Part shown: positions 45,762 through 54,098 of the stretch, in pieces | How positions within the stretch are numbered: position 1 is the stretch's first letter | Layout: each line of letters begins with the position of its first letter | The notes under the pieces: model-generated | Database searches by the model: none | What the model saw: only the letters and a program-made list of their open reading frames with translations | Told to the model about the DNA's origin: nothing | Program-made: the position numbers and the translations under genes | From: Blastopirellula marina DSM 3645 | GTDB lineage: Bacteria; Planctomycetota; Planctomycetia; Pirellulales; Pirellulaceae | Assembly: GCF_000153105.1 (NCBI RefSeq) | Contig: NZ_CH672376.1 | Coordinates: forward strand, 1,465,123-1,529,122 | Length of the DNA: 64,000 bases | Direction: 5' to 3'

Positions 45762-46309
45762 ATCGACTCACGCGGCAACAGTCGCTTCGCTTTGTCATGA
45801 TCGCCTGCCTGGCGGAATTGTCGCAGCTTGGCGGTCAAAGGCGTGAGATCGACGATTTCTTGCGTCCACTGCTCCGCAAATTCGGTGATCAGTCGCCGAC
45901 CGACTCCAACCTGAATGGATCGATATTCCAGCTTCTTGCCGCGCAGTGAACGTTCAGGATCCCACTGGACATGGACCATTGCGTTTTCAAATTGCGTTCG
46001 CCAATCATCTTGCGAGCGATGGATGTCAGAGTGATACGAAGTAAGAACCCCTTGGCCAATCGCCGCGTCCCAACCGCTGCGGGCAATACGAACTGCTAGG
46101 ATTCGCGTTTGATTCGCTTTCGTTCCCCATCCGCTTCGCTCCATTAACCATAAGAACGATGGTTTGATCCAGGTCATTCGTTGGAATGAGAACGGTGGAA
46201 CAAATTTGCCTACCGTCAGAGCCGCGTTGGCGATCGCGTCGTTGTAGGCCTGATAGACCACAATGGTATCGCGATCAAAGCTGGCGCGGATTTCTCGAAA
46301 GTGGAACAT
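45713..46309 (-). CDS. DUF4291 protein
   Basis: A 198-residue protein whose first half gives the DUF4291 signature: [19 protein letters not shown] and [22 protein letters not shown]. The fold is thought to be nucleotide- or RNA-related, but the function is unknown. The ATG at 46309 starts just before the signature; an upstream frame to 46432 is not conserved. Its C-terminus is coded across the convergent epimerase end. Confidence 0.87.
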   Translation of the reverse strand: MFHFREIRASFDRDTIVVYQAYNDAIANAALTVGKFVPPFSFQRMTWIKPSFLWLMERSGWGTKANQTRILAVRIARSGWDAAIGQGVLTSYHSDIHRSQDDWRTQFENAMVHVQWDPERSLRGKKLEYRSIQVGVGRRLITEFAEQWTQEIVDLTPLTAKLRQFRQAGDHDKAKRLLPRESIYRVNNATASRLGIES

Positions 46310-46470
46310 GAAACGAGGACAGGCGAATAGACGAAGTATTGGCGAAGCGGAAACAAAACTCTCTTTTGCGCCAAGTTGGAGAGGTAGAATCCCCGCAAGG
46401 TTCGCATCTGGTCTCGAAAAAGAGGCGCCCACGGCTTCAGATTAAGCCGCTTCAAGACGCGTGTCTTGGT

Positions 46471-46836
46471 CTACGATTGGGCGATCCTTTGTTCCAAGTA
46501 AGCTTGGAGCACCGGAAGATGCCCTCGGCTGGGTTCTTTGGTCGCGGTTAGCAAGGTCATCACAGGACAACCATACTGCATGAGAAACTCATCGACCTGA
46601 GCACGTCGGTCCATCAATTCCGCTTGGTACCGGGGGACAAAATCGTCGTATCGCTCCGGATCTTCGTGCAGCCATTTTCTCAAGTCGTTCGAAGGCGTCA
46701 GTTCTTTGGCCCAGAGATCAATCTGGGCGGCGGCTTTGGAAACGCCGCGTGGCCATAAACGATCGGCGAGTACGCGCAGGCCGTCCGACTTGCTGGGCGG
46801 ATCGTAAATCCGTTTGATTTGGAAATGGTGAATCAC
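46471..46836 (-). CDS. DUF488 family protein
   Basis: A 121-residue protein with IYDPPSKSDGLRVLADRLWPRG and WLHEDPERYDDF, as in the YeaO-like DUF488 family. Function unknown. The start is a GTG at 46836 whose GTGA overlaps the TGA of the upstream cytochrome-like gene, so the two are translationally coupled. It is third in the haem-protein operon. Confidence 0.85.
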   Translation of the reverse strand: MIHHFQIKRIYDPPSKSDGLRVLADRLWPRGVSKAAAQIDLWAKELTPSNDLRKWLHEDPERYDDFVPRYQAELMDRRAQVDEFLMQYGCPVMTLLTATKEPSRGHLPVLQAYLEQRIAQS

Positions 46837-48152
46837 GGCTGCTGATCCGCGGTCGCCCAAAGATCGGGCTTGGTCTCTTGCAGAATCTCGCGAATGGCGC
46901 GACGGTCTTCCGCTGTCAGATGCGAAAAATCTTCGTCCGTTTCGTCGCCTGAGAGAACTTCTCGCAGCCGATGTGAAACGTATTTCTTGACCACAACGGG
47001 CAACTGGTCAAACGAGTCGGAGTAAATCAGGTAGCTGCACGGATACTTGAACAAACGTGTTTGCAGATCAAAATCTCGCAGAGATCGCTGCTGAGAATCA
47101 AACGGACCGCGAGCCGCGAACTCGCGGGCGAAGCCCGATGAGCCGGTGACCGGCGACTCAAGCGGAAACTCATCGACAAACAACAGGTACCGCAGCAGCT
47201 TCTCACCGGCCGAAGCGATGCGACGGCGCGTGGTGTCGCTCTGATAATCGGCAGGACGATCGAGCGCCTGGTTGATCGTCTGGTCATGATGCTGCGCCAT
47301 CCGTGTTTCAAAATTCGCCAGGGTCAGAAAGTTTTGCATCTGCGTTTGATGCTCTAAAACCATCAATGCGACAATGTCGCTATGCGGCGTCAGGTACGGT
47401 GCGATCTTCAACTTTCGGGAAAGATCCGTCACGTTGGCGCCAGACTCGCGATCAATGTTCTCGGCGTCGTCGCGATCGAGCGAGAGGACGTTTCCCATAT
47501 GACGCATCGTTCCGTGAGTTCCGGTGACGTACCAACCGCCCCAGCGATCTGCGAACGGGCTGCTGTGATCGGTCGTAAAGGTGCCTGATCCATAGTGAGG
47601 CTGACCGGCCGCGTTGACAAATGCCGAACGGATCAGGCCGCCGGGAACTCCTTGCGTGCGCGACGAAGCGTGACAGGTAATACATTGACCGCGATCTTGC
47701 ACAAATCGCGGAGTCTCCTGTTTCTCTTGCGAAAGCGTGTAGAAGACTTCCCCATGCTGAGGATCGGTCGTCATGATTTCTACGACGTCTCCACCTTGGA
47801 CCCAACCGACGTAGGATTCGTCATTGAAGTAGAGCGCACGCGGTCTGCGGGGGGAAATTCTGGATAACTGAAAACTCGTTTTCGAATAAACCAGCACCTG
47901 AGATTCAGGCGAGATGTTCAGTTTCTCCAGCACCGATTTCAAGTATCCGTGCTGCGCATCAAATTCAAGCTGTGACTTCTGGTCGCTGAGCTGCTGTTGG
48001 AGCTGCGCTACAGCGTCGTGCTGCAGATTTTCGCCGTAGTGGATCGGTTCTTTTTCAAAGTCGAACTGCGCCCAAAGTTGGGGTGGCAGCGTGAACAGAA
48101 AACCGGCGACAAGCATCATTCGCAGGTTTTGAATGTAGGCGCTTTGCAGCAT
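46833..48152 (-). CDS. exported single-haem cytochrome c-like protein
   Basis: A 439-residue exported protein (signal about 1-28) with one haem-binding CITCH at 157-161, followed by a large helical domain with many histidines (HMGN, HSDIVALMVLEHQTQMQ, HHDQTINQ) that could supply a second haem ligand. It is not a recognised redox enzyme. It is 3 bases downstream of the DUF3365 gene and coupled to DUF488 downstream. Confidence 0.8.
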   Translation of the reverse strand: MLQSAYIQNLRMMLVAGFLFTLPPQLWAQFDFEKEPIHYGENLQHDAVAQLQQQLSDQKSQLEFDAQHGYLKSVLEKLNISPESQVLVYSKTSFQLSRISPRRPRALYFNDESYVGWVQGGDVVEIMTTDPQHGEVFYTLSQEKQETPRFVQDRGQCITCHASSRTQGVPGGLIRSAFVNAAGQPHYGSGTFTTDHSSPFADRWGGWYVTGTHGTMRHMGNVLSLDRDDAENIDRESGANVTDLSRKLKIAPYLTPHSDIVALMVLEHQTQMQNFLTLANFETRMAQHHDQTINQALDRPADYQSDTTRRRIASAGEKLLRYLLFVDEFPLESPVTGSSGFAREFAARGPFDSQQRSLRDFDLQTRLFKYPCSYLIYSDSFDQLPVVVKKYVSHRLREVLSGDETDEDFSHLTAEDRRAIREILQETKPDLWATADQQP

Positions 48153-48155
48153 CGC

Positions 48156-48719
48156 TTATTTCTCCTGCTCCACCGGAATCGAAATCACTAGGCCTGCCAT
48201 GCGATCGTTCGTATTCGTACGATGCGGCACATGGCACTTTAGGCAGCGGGACGATAGCCGAATCGCGCCCGCGAAACGATATTGGTCTTGCTCGACCGCT
48301 TCATGCTCGGGTTGACCTTTCGCGAGTTCTTGAGCGGCGGTTTTTTCAAAGGGGCTCGTCGGTTCGTTGTCGATATTCATCGCGTCCGTATTTACGGAGA
48401 TCCACCGAATCGTTACGTGATGGCTGCGAGCCAATTCGGCGAAGACATCTTCCAACGAGCGCGAGGGGATTGCATGGGATTCGTCTTCGTCAAAGAAATC
48501 GCGATGCACGACTTGCAACGCTCCATGAATCGTCTCGTGCAAGAGTCGCGCCCGCGCACGAGCCTCTGGCAAGCGGATCGGCGCTTTCACCGCTTCACTG
48601 GTGGTTTCGGTATCCGCTTCGTCAGCCAAGACCACGCTTTGTTGCAGGGGGAATCCGCTCGCTCCCAGTAGGACTGCGATCCATAGCAGGGGCCGAATCG
48701 AGGCCGCTTGGTATTCCAT
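48156..48719 (-). CDS. DUF3365 haem-sensor-like protein
   Basis: A 187-residue exported protein. The signal covers about 1-32. The Tll0287-like (DUF3365) domain has FAELARSHHVTIRWISVN and the haem motif CLKCH at 159-163. DUF3365 proteins are redox or gas sensors. It is first of a minus-strand operon with the haem protein and DUF488. The Rrf2 gene lies 88 bases upstream on the same strand. Confidence 0.85.
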   Translation of the reverse strand: MEYQAASIRPLLWIAVLLGASGFPLQQSVVLADEADTETTSEAVKAPIRLPEARARARLLHETIHGALQVVHRDFFDEDESHAIPSRSLEDVFAELARSHHVTIRWISVNTDAMNIDNEPTSPFEKTAAQELAKGQPEHEAVEQDQYRFAGAIRLSSRCLKCHVPHRTNTNDRMAGLVISIPVEQEK

Positions 48720-48807
48720 TGGTTTCGCCTATTGCCTTAGGTGTTGCCTGTCGAAATTGATTCCAGCAAGTGGAAGGGAAAGCGTCAGCCGATGATGCGG
48801 ACGCTTC

Positions 48808-49224
48808 TTAGAGAAGCTGCAATTGCCGCGAAGTAGGAGCGACGTCGGCCAGGGTGACGCTGTCGAGGTAAGCGCGCTGAACTCGCTCCGCTTCGGCGAG
48901 CACTCCTTTTAACTTGCAAAAGGATTGAATCGCGCAAATATCTTCCGTGTCGATGCAGTCCAAAAGGTGCGTGCTTCCCTCAAACCGTTCGACGACTTCT
49001 CCTAAGCGAATCTCTCGTGGTTGCCGAGCCAACTCGATACCCCCGCCGACTCCGCGAATGCTGCGCACATATCCATATTTCGCTAAGGAGTTCACGACCT
49101 TGGCGACATGGTGGACCGAGATGCCAAACAGTTGCGCCACGTTGGCGACGTTCGCTCGATCCGAACGCGTTGCGAGAAACATCAACGTTCGCAACGCGTA
49201 ATCGGTTTGCGTCGTGAGCTTCAT
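48808..49224 (-). CDS. Rrf2-family regulator, NsrR-like
   Basis: A 138-residue winged-helix regulator (MKLTTQTDYALRTLMFLA start). Three cysteines C90, C97 and C103 in LLDCIDTEDICAIQSFCKLK match the spacing of the iron-sulfur ligands in NsrR, a nitric oxide sensor. NsrR-type proteins lose DNA binding when the cluster meets NO. An imperfect NsrR-like site overlaps its own promoter (49241-49263), which suggests autoregulation, and the ScdA_N gene is divergent. Confidence 0.88.
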   Translation of the reverse strand: MKLTTQTDYALRTLMFLATRSDRANVANVAQLFGISVHHVAKVVNSLAKYGYVRSIRGVGGGIELARQPREIRLGEVVERFEGSTHLLDCIDTEDICAIQSFCKLKGVLAEAERVQRAYLDSVTLADVAPTSRQLQLL

Positions 49225-49240
49225 GGGGCTCGAATCTTAA

Positions 49241-49263
49241 AAGAAGTATAAGTGGTGCATCTT
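49241..49263. promoter_or_regulatory. imperfect NsrR-like operator over promoter
   Basis: AAGAAGTATAAGTGGTGCATCTT: the right half inverts to AAGATGCACCA, close to the known NsrR half site AAGATGCATTT, while the left half is poorer. It overlaps a minus-strand -10 (TATACT, 49250-49245) with TTTCTG 16 bases before it. It lies between the Rrf2 and ScdA_N genes. Confidence 0.5.
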
Positions 49264-49407
49264 TTACAGAAATACCTTGTCGCGACGGCAGCGTCAAGCT
49301 AAAAAGCGTTCCCACGACGGTAACGGACCGCGTGTCGCCGCGGTATGCTGGTCCGTTTTTTGAATTTGCACCGCAAGCGAATCTGCGCGATTCGACGAGA
49401 AGCACCG

Positions 49408-49605
49408 ATGTCGCACTGTTCGTTAGAGACTTCCGTTCCGGATTGGGTGGTCGATCATCCAGAGACGCTCGTGGTCTTTCAAGAGCTGGAAATCGACTAC
49501 TGCTGCGGCGGCAAATCTTTAGAGTTCGCTTGCCAAGAGCAGGGGCTCAACGAGCACGAAGTATTGAGAAAGCTCCGCAAGCTGATCGGCGAGAATGATG
49601 AGTAG
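49408..49605 (+). CDS. ScdA_N (DUF542) domain protein
   Basis: A 65-residue protein that consists of the N-terminal domain of RIC/YtfE/ScdA iron-sulfur repair proteins: VPDWVVDHPETLVVFQELEI, the DYCCGG motif, then LNEHEVLRKLRKL. The di-iron hemerythrin-like domain of RIC is missing, so it is the domain-only form, a common partner in nitrosative-stress regulons. ATG 49408 is chosen since earlier residues are not conserved. Confidence 0.85.
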   Translation: MSHCSLETSVPDWVVDHPETLVVFQELEIDYCCGGKSLEFACQEQGLNEHEVLRKLRKLIGENDE

Positions 49606-49884
49606 AAGCGGCTCGCTGCAGGTGGAATGATGGAGCCAAAGTTTTCAGGCAAGCAGCCTGGCAAGGTGTGCGGTTGGCGGGAAGCGGCTTAACCAAAGCG
49701 ACGAGCAAAGCGGAGCGAACGCCAGTTGGCGTACCAGGTTCGTTTGGCTGCGTCGCAGGAAAAGCGTCGTTTTCGTGATCCGTCTGGCATCGTTTTGTCC
49801 TCCGCTATTAGGATTGCCTTCTCTTCTAGTTAAGCGGATAACAAAGTTGAATATTACAAACAAATCTCAAAACTTCGGGTACCC

Positions 49885-51360
49885 TCACTTGCCTGCGGTA
49901 ATTTCGAATGGATACATGGGAACGCGACGATGCGCGTATTGCAGGCGATCGAGATTGGCCGTCGTGACGCCCGGCGTATCGACGCGGAAGAAATAGGGAC
50001 AAACGCTGGCATAAGCGGCCAGCGGCGCATTCACTCCCTTGGCGACAAGGATCTGGAAGTCTGTGGGCGCCAAATTGCAGTGCGTCAGTTGCCGCAGCGA
50101 CCAGGGAGCGGTTCGCTCTGAGGTGATTTGCACCGTCAGGCCGCTTTGCGTGCGAACGATCGCCGTGGCGCCCATGTCGAATTCGGTCTTTCCCCCGTGC
50201 CGCGGCTCTTCTTCGGCAAAGCGTCCGGCGTGCACGGAGATGACCTCGCAAGTGACTTGCAGCGGCTCTCCATGCAAGCGATCTTGCCAGGCGCCGATCG
50301 AAAGCGGCAGCACCGCACCCACGCCAGACTTGGTGGCGATGGCGACTGCCGCCGGATCGCAGATCGCGACAAAGGCGCGCGGAATTTGACGATCGACCAG
50401 CCTTTGTGCGATACAGGTTCCGTCTGCCGGCGACCCGGCGCCAACGTTGTCTCCCATGTCGAGCAAGCAAACCGGACCCGCGCACGCGAGCGCTTGATCA
50501 ATGGCCGAGTCGATACTGCAAAACGAACCGAGCGTGCTGGCGCGGTCGTTCCACATTCGCTCCGCAAGTTCGTGCGCGGTGCTCGTCGCTAGATCGGCGT
50601 TGTCGTCGGCAATGCATAGCATCGCCGATCCCATCTCGGCGACATCGGCGTACGGGAATCCATAAAAGAAACTAGCGCCCAAAATTCCTGGGCGACTGCG
50701 AACCTCTGTCACCCACTCGGCATATTGCTGACAGGGGAACTCGGAAGAGCATTGCCGTTCGATATTGATCGCCAGCGGCGGATAGGCGGCCGCTTGTCGT
50801 GGACGGATTTCGCCACGCAACGTGCGGGCCATCATCTCGGCCGCTTCTCGCCCCCGCTCGGCCTGGTCGACGTGCGGATTGGTCCGATACGAAAAGAGCG
50901 CATCCGTCGCGGCGACCATCTGCGGAGATAGATTCGCGTGCGGATCGAGCGTCCCCATGATCGGTTTGTCGCGGCCAAAGGCGTCACGGACGGCCTGCAT
51001 CCAATAGCCGTCGGCATCGGGATGATTGGCGGCGACCGTCGCGCCATGGGGAGCGATCAAGAGTCCATCGAGTTGATCATGCTGGTCCAACTGTTCCAAC
51101 ATGCACCGGACCAGCTCGTCAAAGGCGTCGGCCGCGATCACTCCACTGGGGAGCGCTCGCGCCGCAAAGATTCCGACCGGCTCGATCGCGGCTTGGCGCA
51201 GTCCGGCGATAAAGCCGGCGACTTCATGGTGGGCCGCTTCATAGCGCGGAATGATCTCGTCGCCGACCAGTAACATGTCACGGCGAAAATTGTCGAGCGT
51301 GGTCGGCGCCGCGACAAACGTGTTCGACTCATGCAACAGCGAGATGACGCCAACGCGCAT
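49885..51360 (-). CDS. M81 family metallopeptidase (MlrC-like)
   Basis: A 491-residue zinc peptidase family protein. The N-terminal DUF1485 part has GVISLLHESNTF, PHGATVA and TLDPHANLSPQMV, with metal-binding histidines, and the C-terminal MlrC part has LDMGDNVGAGSPAD. The model member cleaves linear microcystin; other members likely open small peptide-like or amide rings. ATG 51360 has GGAG 8 bases upstream and is preferred to TTG 51366. It is co-transcribed 9 bases after ridA. Confidence 0.9.
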   Translation of the reverse strand: MRVGVISLLHESNTFVAAPTTLDNFRRDMLLVGDEIIPRYEAAHHEVAGFIAGLRQAAIEPVGIFAARALPSGVIAADAFDELVRCMLEQLDQHDQLDGLLIAPHGATVAANHPDADGYWMQAVRDAFGRDKPIMGTLDPHANLSPQMVAATDALFSYRTNPHVDQAERGREAAEMMARTLRGEIRPRQAAAYPPLAINIERQCSSEFPCQQYAEWVTEVRSRPGILGASFFYGFPYADVAEMGSAMLCIADDNADLATSTAHELAERMWNDRASTLGSFCSIDSAIDQALACAGPVCLLDMGDNVGAGSPADGTCIAQRLVDRQIPRAFVAICDPAAVAIATKSGVGAVLPLSIGAWQDRLHGEPLQVTCEVISVHAGRFAEEEPRHGGKTEFDMGATAIVRTQSGLTVQITSERTAPWSLRQLTHCNLAPTDFQILVAKGVNAPLAAYASVCPYFFRVDTPGVTTANLDRLQYAHRRVPMYPFEITAGK

Positions 51361-51369
51361 ATCCAACTC

Positions 51370-51759
51370 CTAAGCAAGACGCGGCGCGACGGCGACAACG
51401 TCAACTTCATACTTCAACAGCGTGCCCAAGCAGCCCATCAATGTGGTGCGGGCCGGGTACGGTTGTTCAAAGTATTCCGCATAGATTTGATTGAACTCGG
51501 GCAAGTCCGCCTGGTCGCCGACATAGTTGCGCGTTTGCACGACGTCGTTCATGGTCAGGCCAGCGGCTGCGAGAACTTTACGAATGTTTTCGAGACTGCG
51601 ACGCATCTCTCCGGCGAAGGTGTCTGGGACAATCTTGCCGGTCTCGTCGACCGAGGCCTGACCCGAGACAAAGACAAATTGTCCGACTTGAACCGCTGGG
51701 CTGAAGGGCAAGTGACTGATCGGCGTATCGGGATTGTGGATCGCGTGAAATGGTTTCAC
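51370..51759 (-). CDS. ridA: RidA family enamine/imine deaminase
   Basis: A 129-residue cytosolic protein that hydrolyses reactive enamines and imines produced by PLP enzymes. It has VGQFVFVSGQ and MRRSLENIRKVLAAAG; the last part (RTTLMGCLG) carries a less typical version of the family RxxxxV region. The start is a GTG at 51759 with AAGGAG 6 bases upstream. Placed in front of an M81 peptidase and opposite an aminotransferase, it would detoxify enamines made by the threonine-synthase-like enzyme in the cluster. Confidence 0.88.
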   Translation of the reverse strand: MKPFHAIHNPDTPISHLPFSPAVQVGQFVFVSGQASVDETGKIVPDTFAGEMRRSLENIRKVLAAAGLTMNDVVQTRNYVGDQADLPEFNQIYAEYFEQPYPARTTLMGCLGTLLKYEVDVVAVAPRLA

Positions 51760-51768
51760 GGAAACTCC

Positions 51769-51827
51769 TTGACTTCTGCGATGTGGAATAATAGATTCAG
51801 AATAATGGAACGATGGGCGACTGTCAA
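51769..51827. promoter_or_regulatory. overlapping opposed promoters for ridA and aminotransferase
   Basis: Plus strand: TTGACT (51769-51774), 17 bases, TAGATT (51792-51797). Minus strand: perfect TTGACA (51827-51822), 17 bases, TATTCT (51804-51799). The two -10 boxes are one base apart, so RNA polymerase could occupy only one at a time. A direct repeat GAATAAT (51786 and 51800) falls in the same place. Confidence 0.6.
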
Positions 51828-51892
51828 AGCGTTCCCTTCCCGTCCGTTTTCGCCGTTCAAGCTTACGAACGGCCCCCCCTCCGGAGAACCTC

Positions 51893-53194
51893 ATGGCGTC
51901 CACAGAAACGACATCGCGTTCTGCAGAACTTTATCAGCGTGCCTGCCGCTCGTTAGCGACCGGCGTTTCTAGCTCATTGCGGCGCTTTGTGACCGAAACG
52001 CCTTTATATATCGACCATGCCGACGGTGCTCACTTTTACGATGTCGACGGCAATTGCCGAGCCGACTATACCCTGGGTTGGGGACCGTTGATCGTCGGCT
52101 CGAACCATGCCGGCATCAACGCGGCCGTCGCGAAGCAGCTGACCAAAGGGTACACCTACGGTTGTCAGCACGTCGCCGAAATTGAATTGGCCGAGCTGAT
52201 CGTCGAATCGGTCCCCGGCGTCGAGCAAGTGATATTCTCGAATACCGGAACCGAGGCGATCCAGTCAGCGATTCGGATCGCTCGCGCCCACACCGGCCGC
52301 GACAAAATTTTGAAATTTGAGGGGCATTACCACGGTTGGTTGAACAACGTTTTGGTCTCTTATCGGCCGAAGTCGGAAGATACGACGCTGGCGCAGCCAA
52401 CCTGCGGTGGACAGCCGGCCAGCGAATATGCCGATACGCTCGTCTTGCCTTGGAATGATATCGACGCGTTAAAAGACCTGTTTGCGCTTCGCGGCGACGA
52501 GATTGCCTGCGTCTTGACCGAGCCGATCTTGGCGAACTCGGGCAGCTGCATGCCGAAGCCGGGTTATCTGGAAGCGTTGGTTGAGCTTTGCCGCGAGCAT
52601 GGCGCCGTATCAATTTTCGACGAAGTGATCACCGGCTTTCGGATCGCGTTGGGCGGCGCGCGAGAATATTTTGGCGTTGAGCCTGATCTTTCGGTTTACG
52701 GCAAAGCGTTGGCCGGCGGATTTACGATGTCGGCCGTTGGCGGACGAGCGGAGATGTTTGAAGTTCTCCGCGATCAACGAACGATTCATTCCGGCACTTA
52801 TAATGGCACCACGTTCAATATCATCGCCGCCATCGAGACGATTCGCGAATTGCGCAAGCCAGGCACGTACGAGCGAATGAACGCCCATGGGCAAGCAATC
52901 GCAGAGGCGCTGACCTCGGCAGCGGCGGATGTGGGGCTGGACGTCGTCGTCAGCGGCGTCGGCTCGGTCTTTTCCGTACACTTTGGCGTGAAGCAAGCTC
53001 CCCGTGACTATCGTGACACGACCCGTTCCGACATGCAAACGTACACCCGTTTTCGGGCGGCGATGCTCGACAACGGCGTGCAACTGTTGCCGGACGCGCG
53101 CTGGTATATTGGTACGCAGCATGATGAAGCCGTCTTGGAGCATGTGATCAACGCAATTGAATCATCGATGAAGGATACGGTGCGATGCAGCTAG
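51893..53194 (+). CDS. class III aminotransferase (GSA aminomutase-like)
   Basis: A 433-residue PLP enzyme. The cofactor lysine is K271 in YGKALAGGF. Other motifs are NTGTEAIQSAIRIAR, GHYHGW and FDEVITGFR, as in glutamate-1-semialdehyde aminomutase and related transaminases. In a catabolic cluster it more likely moves an amino group than makes tetrapyrrole. GGAGAAC lies 6 bases before the ATG. It overlaps the FAH gene by 10 bases. Confidence 0.92.
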   Translation: MASTETTSRSAELYQRACRSLATGVSSSLRRFVTETPLYIDHADGAHFYDVDGNCRADYTLGWGPLIVGSNHAGINAAVAKQLTKGYTYGCQHVAEIELAELIVESVPGVEQVIFSNTGTEAIQSAIRIARAHTGRDKILKFEGHYHGWLNNVLVSYRPKSEDTTLAQPTCGGQPASEYADTLVLPWNDIDALKDLFALRGDEIACVLTEPILANSGSCMPKPGYLEALVELCREHGAVSIFDEVITGFRIALGGAREYFGVEPDLSVYGKALAGGFTMSAVGGRAEMFEVLRDQRTIHSGTYNGTTFNIIAAIETIRELRKPGTYERMNAHGQAIAEALTSAAADVGLDVVVSGVGSVFSVHFGVKQAPRDYRDTTRSDMQTYTRFRAAMLDNGVQLLPDARWYIGTQHDEAVLEHVINAIESSMKDTVRCS

Positions 53195-54036
53195 TTCAGT
53201 TTGGCCCGTTGGGCAAAGAAAAGCCCGGCCTATTAACCTCCAGCGGCGCTAGGAAAGATTTAAGCTCTGTTTTCGACCGCTACGACCGCGAGTTCTTCCA
53301 GTCGGGCGGACTTGGGCGTTTGGCTGAGCTCAGCGGAGCGCTAGATACTTACCCGGACGTCGCGGAAGATGTTCGCTGGGGAGCGCCCATCGCGCGGCCC
53401 GGTAAGGTCGTTTGCATCGGTCTGAACTATGCCGATCACGCGACCGAATCGGGAATGCCGATTCCGGAAGAGCCGATCATCTTTTTCAAAGCGGCCAATA
53501 CCGTCGTGGGTCCCTATGACGATGTGTTGATTCCGCGCAAGAGCGAAAAGACCGACTGGGAAGTCGAACTGGGAGTCGTGATCGGAAAAGAGGCTCGCTA
53601 TCTCGAGAGCGTCGAGGATGCTGCGGCGCACATCGCCGGCTATTGCATCTCGCACGATGTCTCAGAGCGTCACTTCCAATTGGAACGGGGCGGCCAATGG
53701 GTGAAGGGCAAAAGTTGCGATACGTTCAACCCGCTCGGCCCGTTTTTGGCGACCTCGGACGAAGTTGCCAACGTCAATGATCTGGCGATGCTGCTCGACG
53801 TCAACGGCGAGCGAATGCAGACCGGCAATACGCGGACGATGATTTTTGACCCGCACTATTTGGTCTACTACCTGTCGCAGTTCATGACGTTGGAAGCCGG
53901 CGACTTGCTGTCGACCGGTACTCCGCCAGGCGTTGGGCTGGGGATGAAACCTCCCCGCTTTCTGAAATCAGGCGATGCGATCAAGCTGTCGATCGCCGGT
54001 TTGGGCGAGCAACGACAGGTCTGCAAGAACGCGTAG
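53185..54036 (+). CDS. fumarylacetoacetate hydrolase family protein
   Basis: A 283-residue protein with KVVCIGLNYADHATE, IIFFKAANTVVGPYDDV, the metal-binding EVELGVVIG and STGTPPGVGLGMKPPRFL. FAH-family enzymes cleave or hydrate acyl-pyruvates and 2-keto-3-deoxy acids. Encoded with the aminotransferase by overlapping start and stop, so translation is coupled. A strong terminator follows. Confidence 0.92.
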   Translation: MQLVQFGPLGKEKPGLLTSSGARKDLSSVFDRYDREFFQSGGLGRLAELSGALDTYPDVAEDVRWGAPIARPGKVVCIGLNYADHATESGMPIPEEPIIFFKAANTVVGPYDDVLIPRKSEKTDWEVELGVVIGKEARYLESVEDAAAHIAGYCISHDVSERHFQLERGGQWVKGKSCDTFNPLGPFLATSDEVANVNDLAMLLDVNGERMQTGNTRTMIFDPHYLVYYLSQFMTLEAGDLLSTGTPPGVGLGMKPPRFLKSGDAIKLSIAGLGEQRQVCKNA

Positions 54037-54063
54037 TTGCGATCACCTTGAAAATCAGAACAG

Positions 54064-54098
54064 GGTCTGCGAGTCGATCGATTCGCAGGCCTTATTTT
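54064..54098 (+). terminator. intrinsic terminator after FAH gene
   Basis: GGTCTGCGAGTCGA-TCGATTCGCAGGCC is a nearly perfect 28-base palindrome (two G-U pairs) followed by TTATTTTAT. It ends the plus-strand pair 28 bases after the stop and overlaps the stop codon of the SGNH gene, so it may act on both strands. Confidence 0.88.

Noticed and set aside
51893..53194. hemL (glutamate-1-semialdehyde aminomutase)
   Set aside because: The cluster context is catabolic and other tetrapyrrole genes are absent, so only the family was called.
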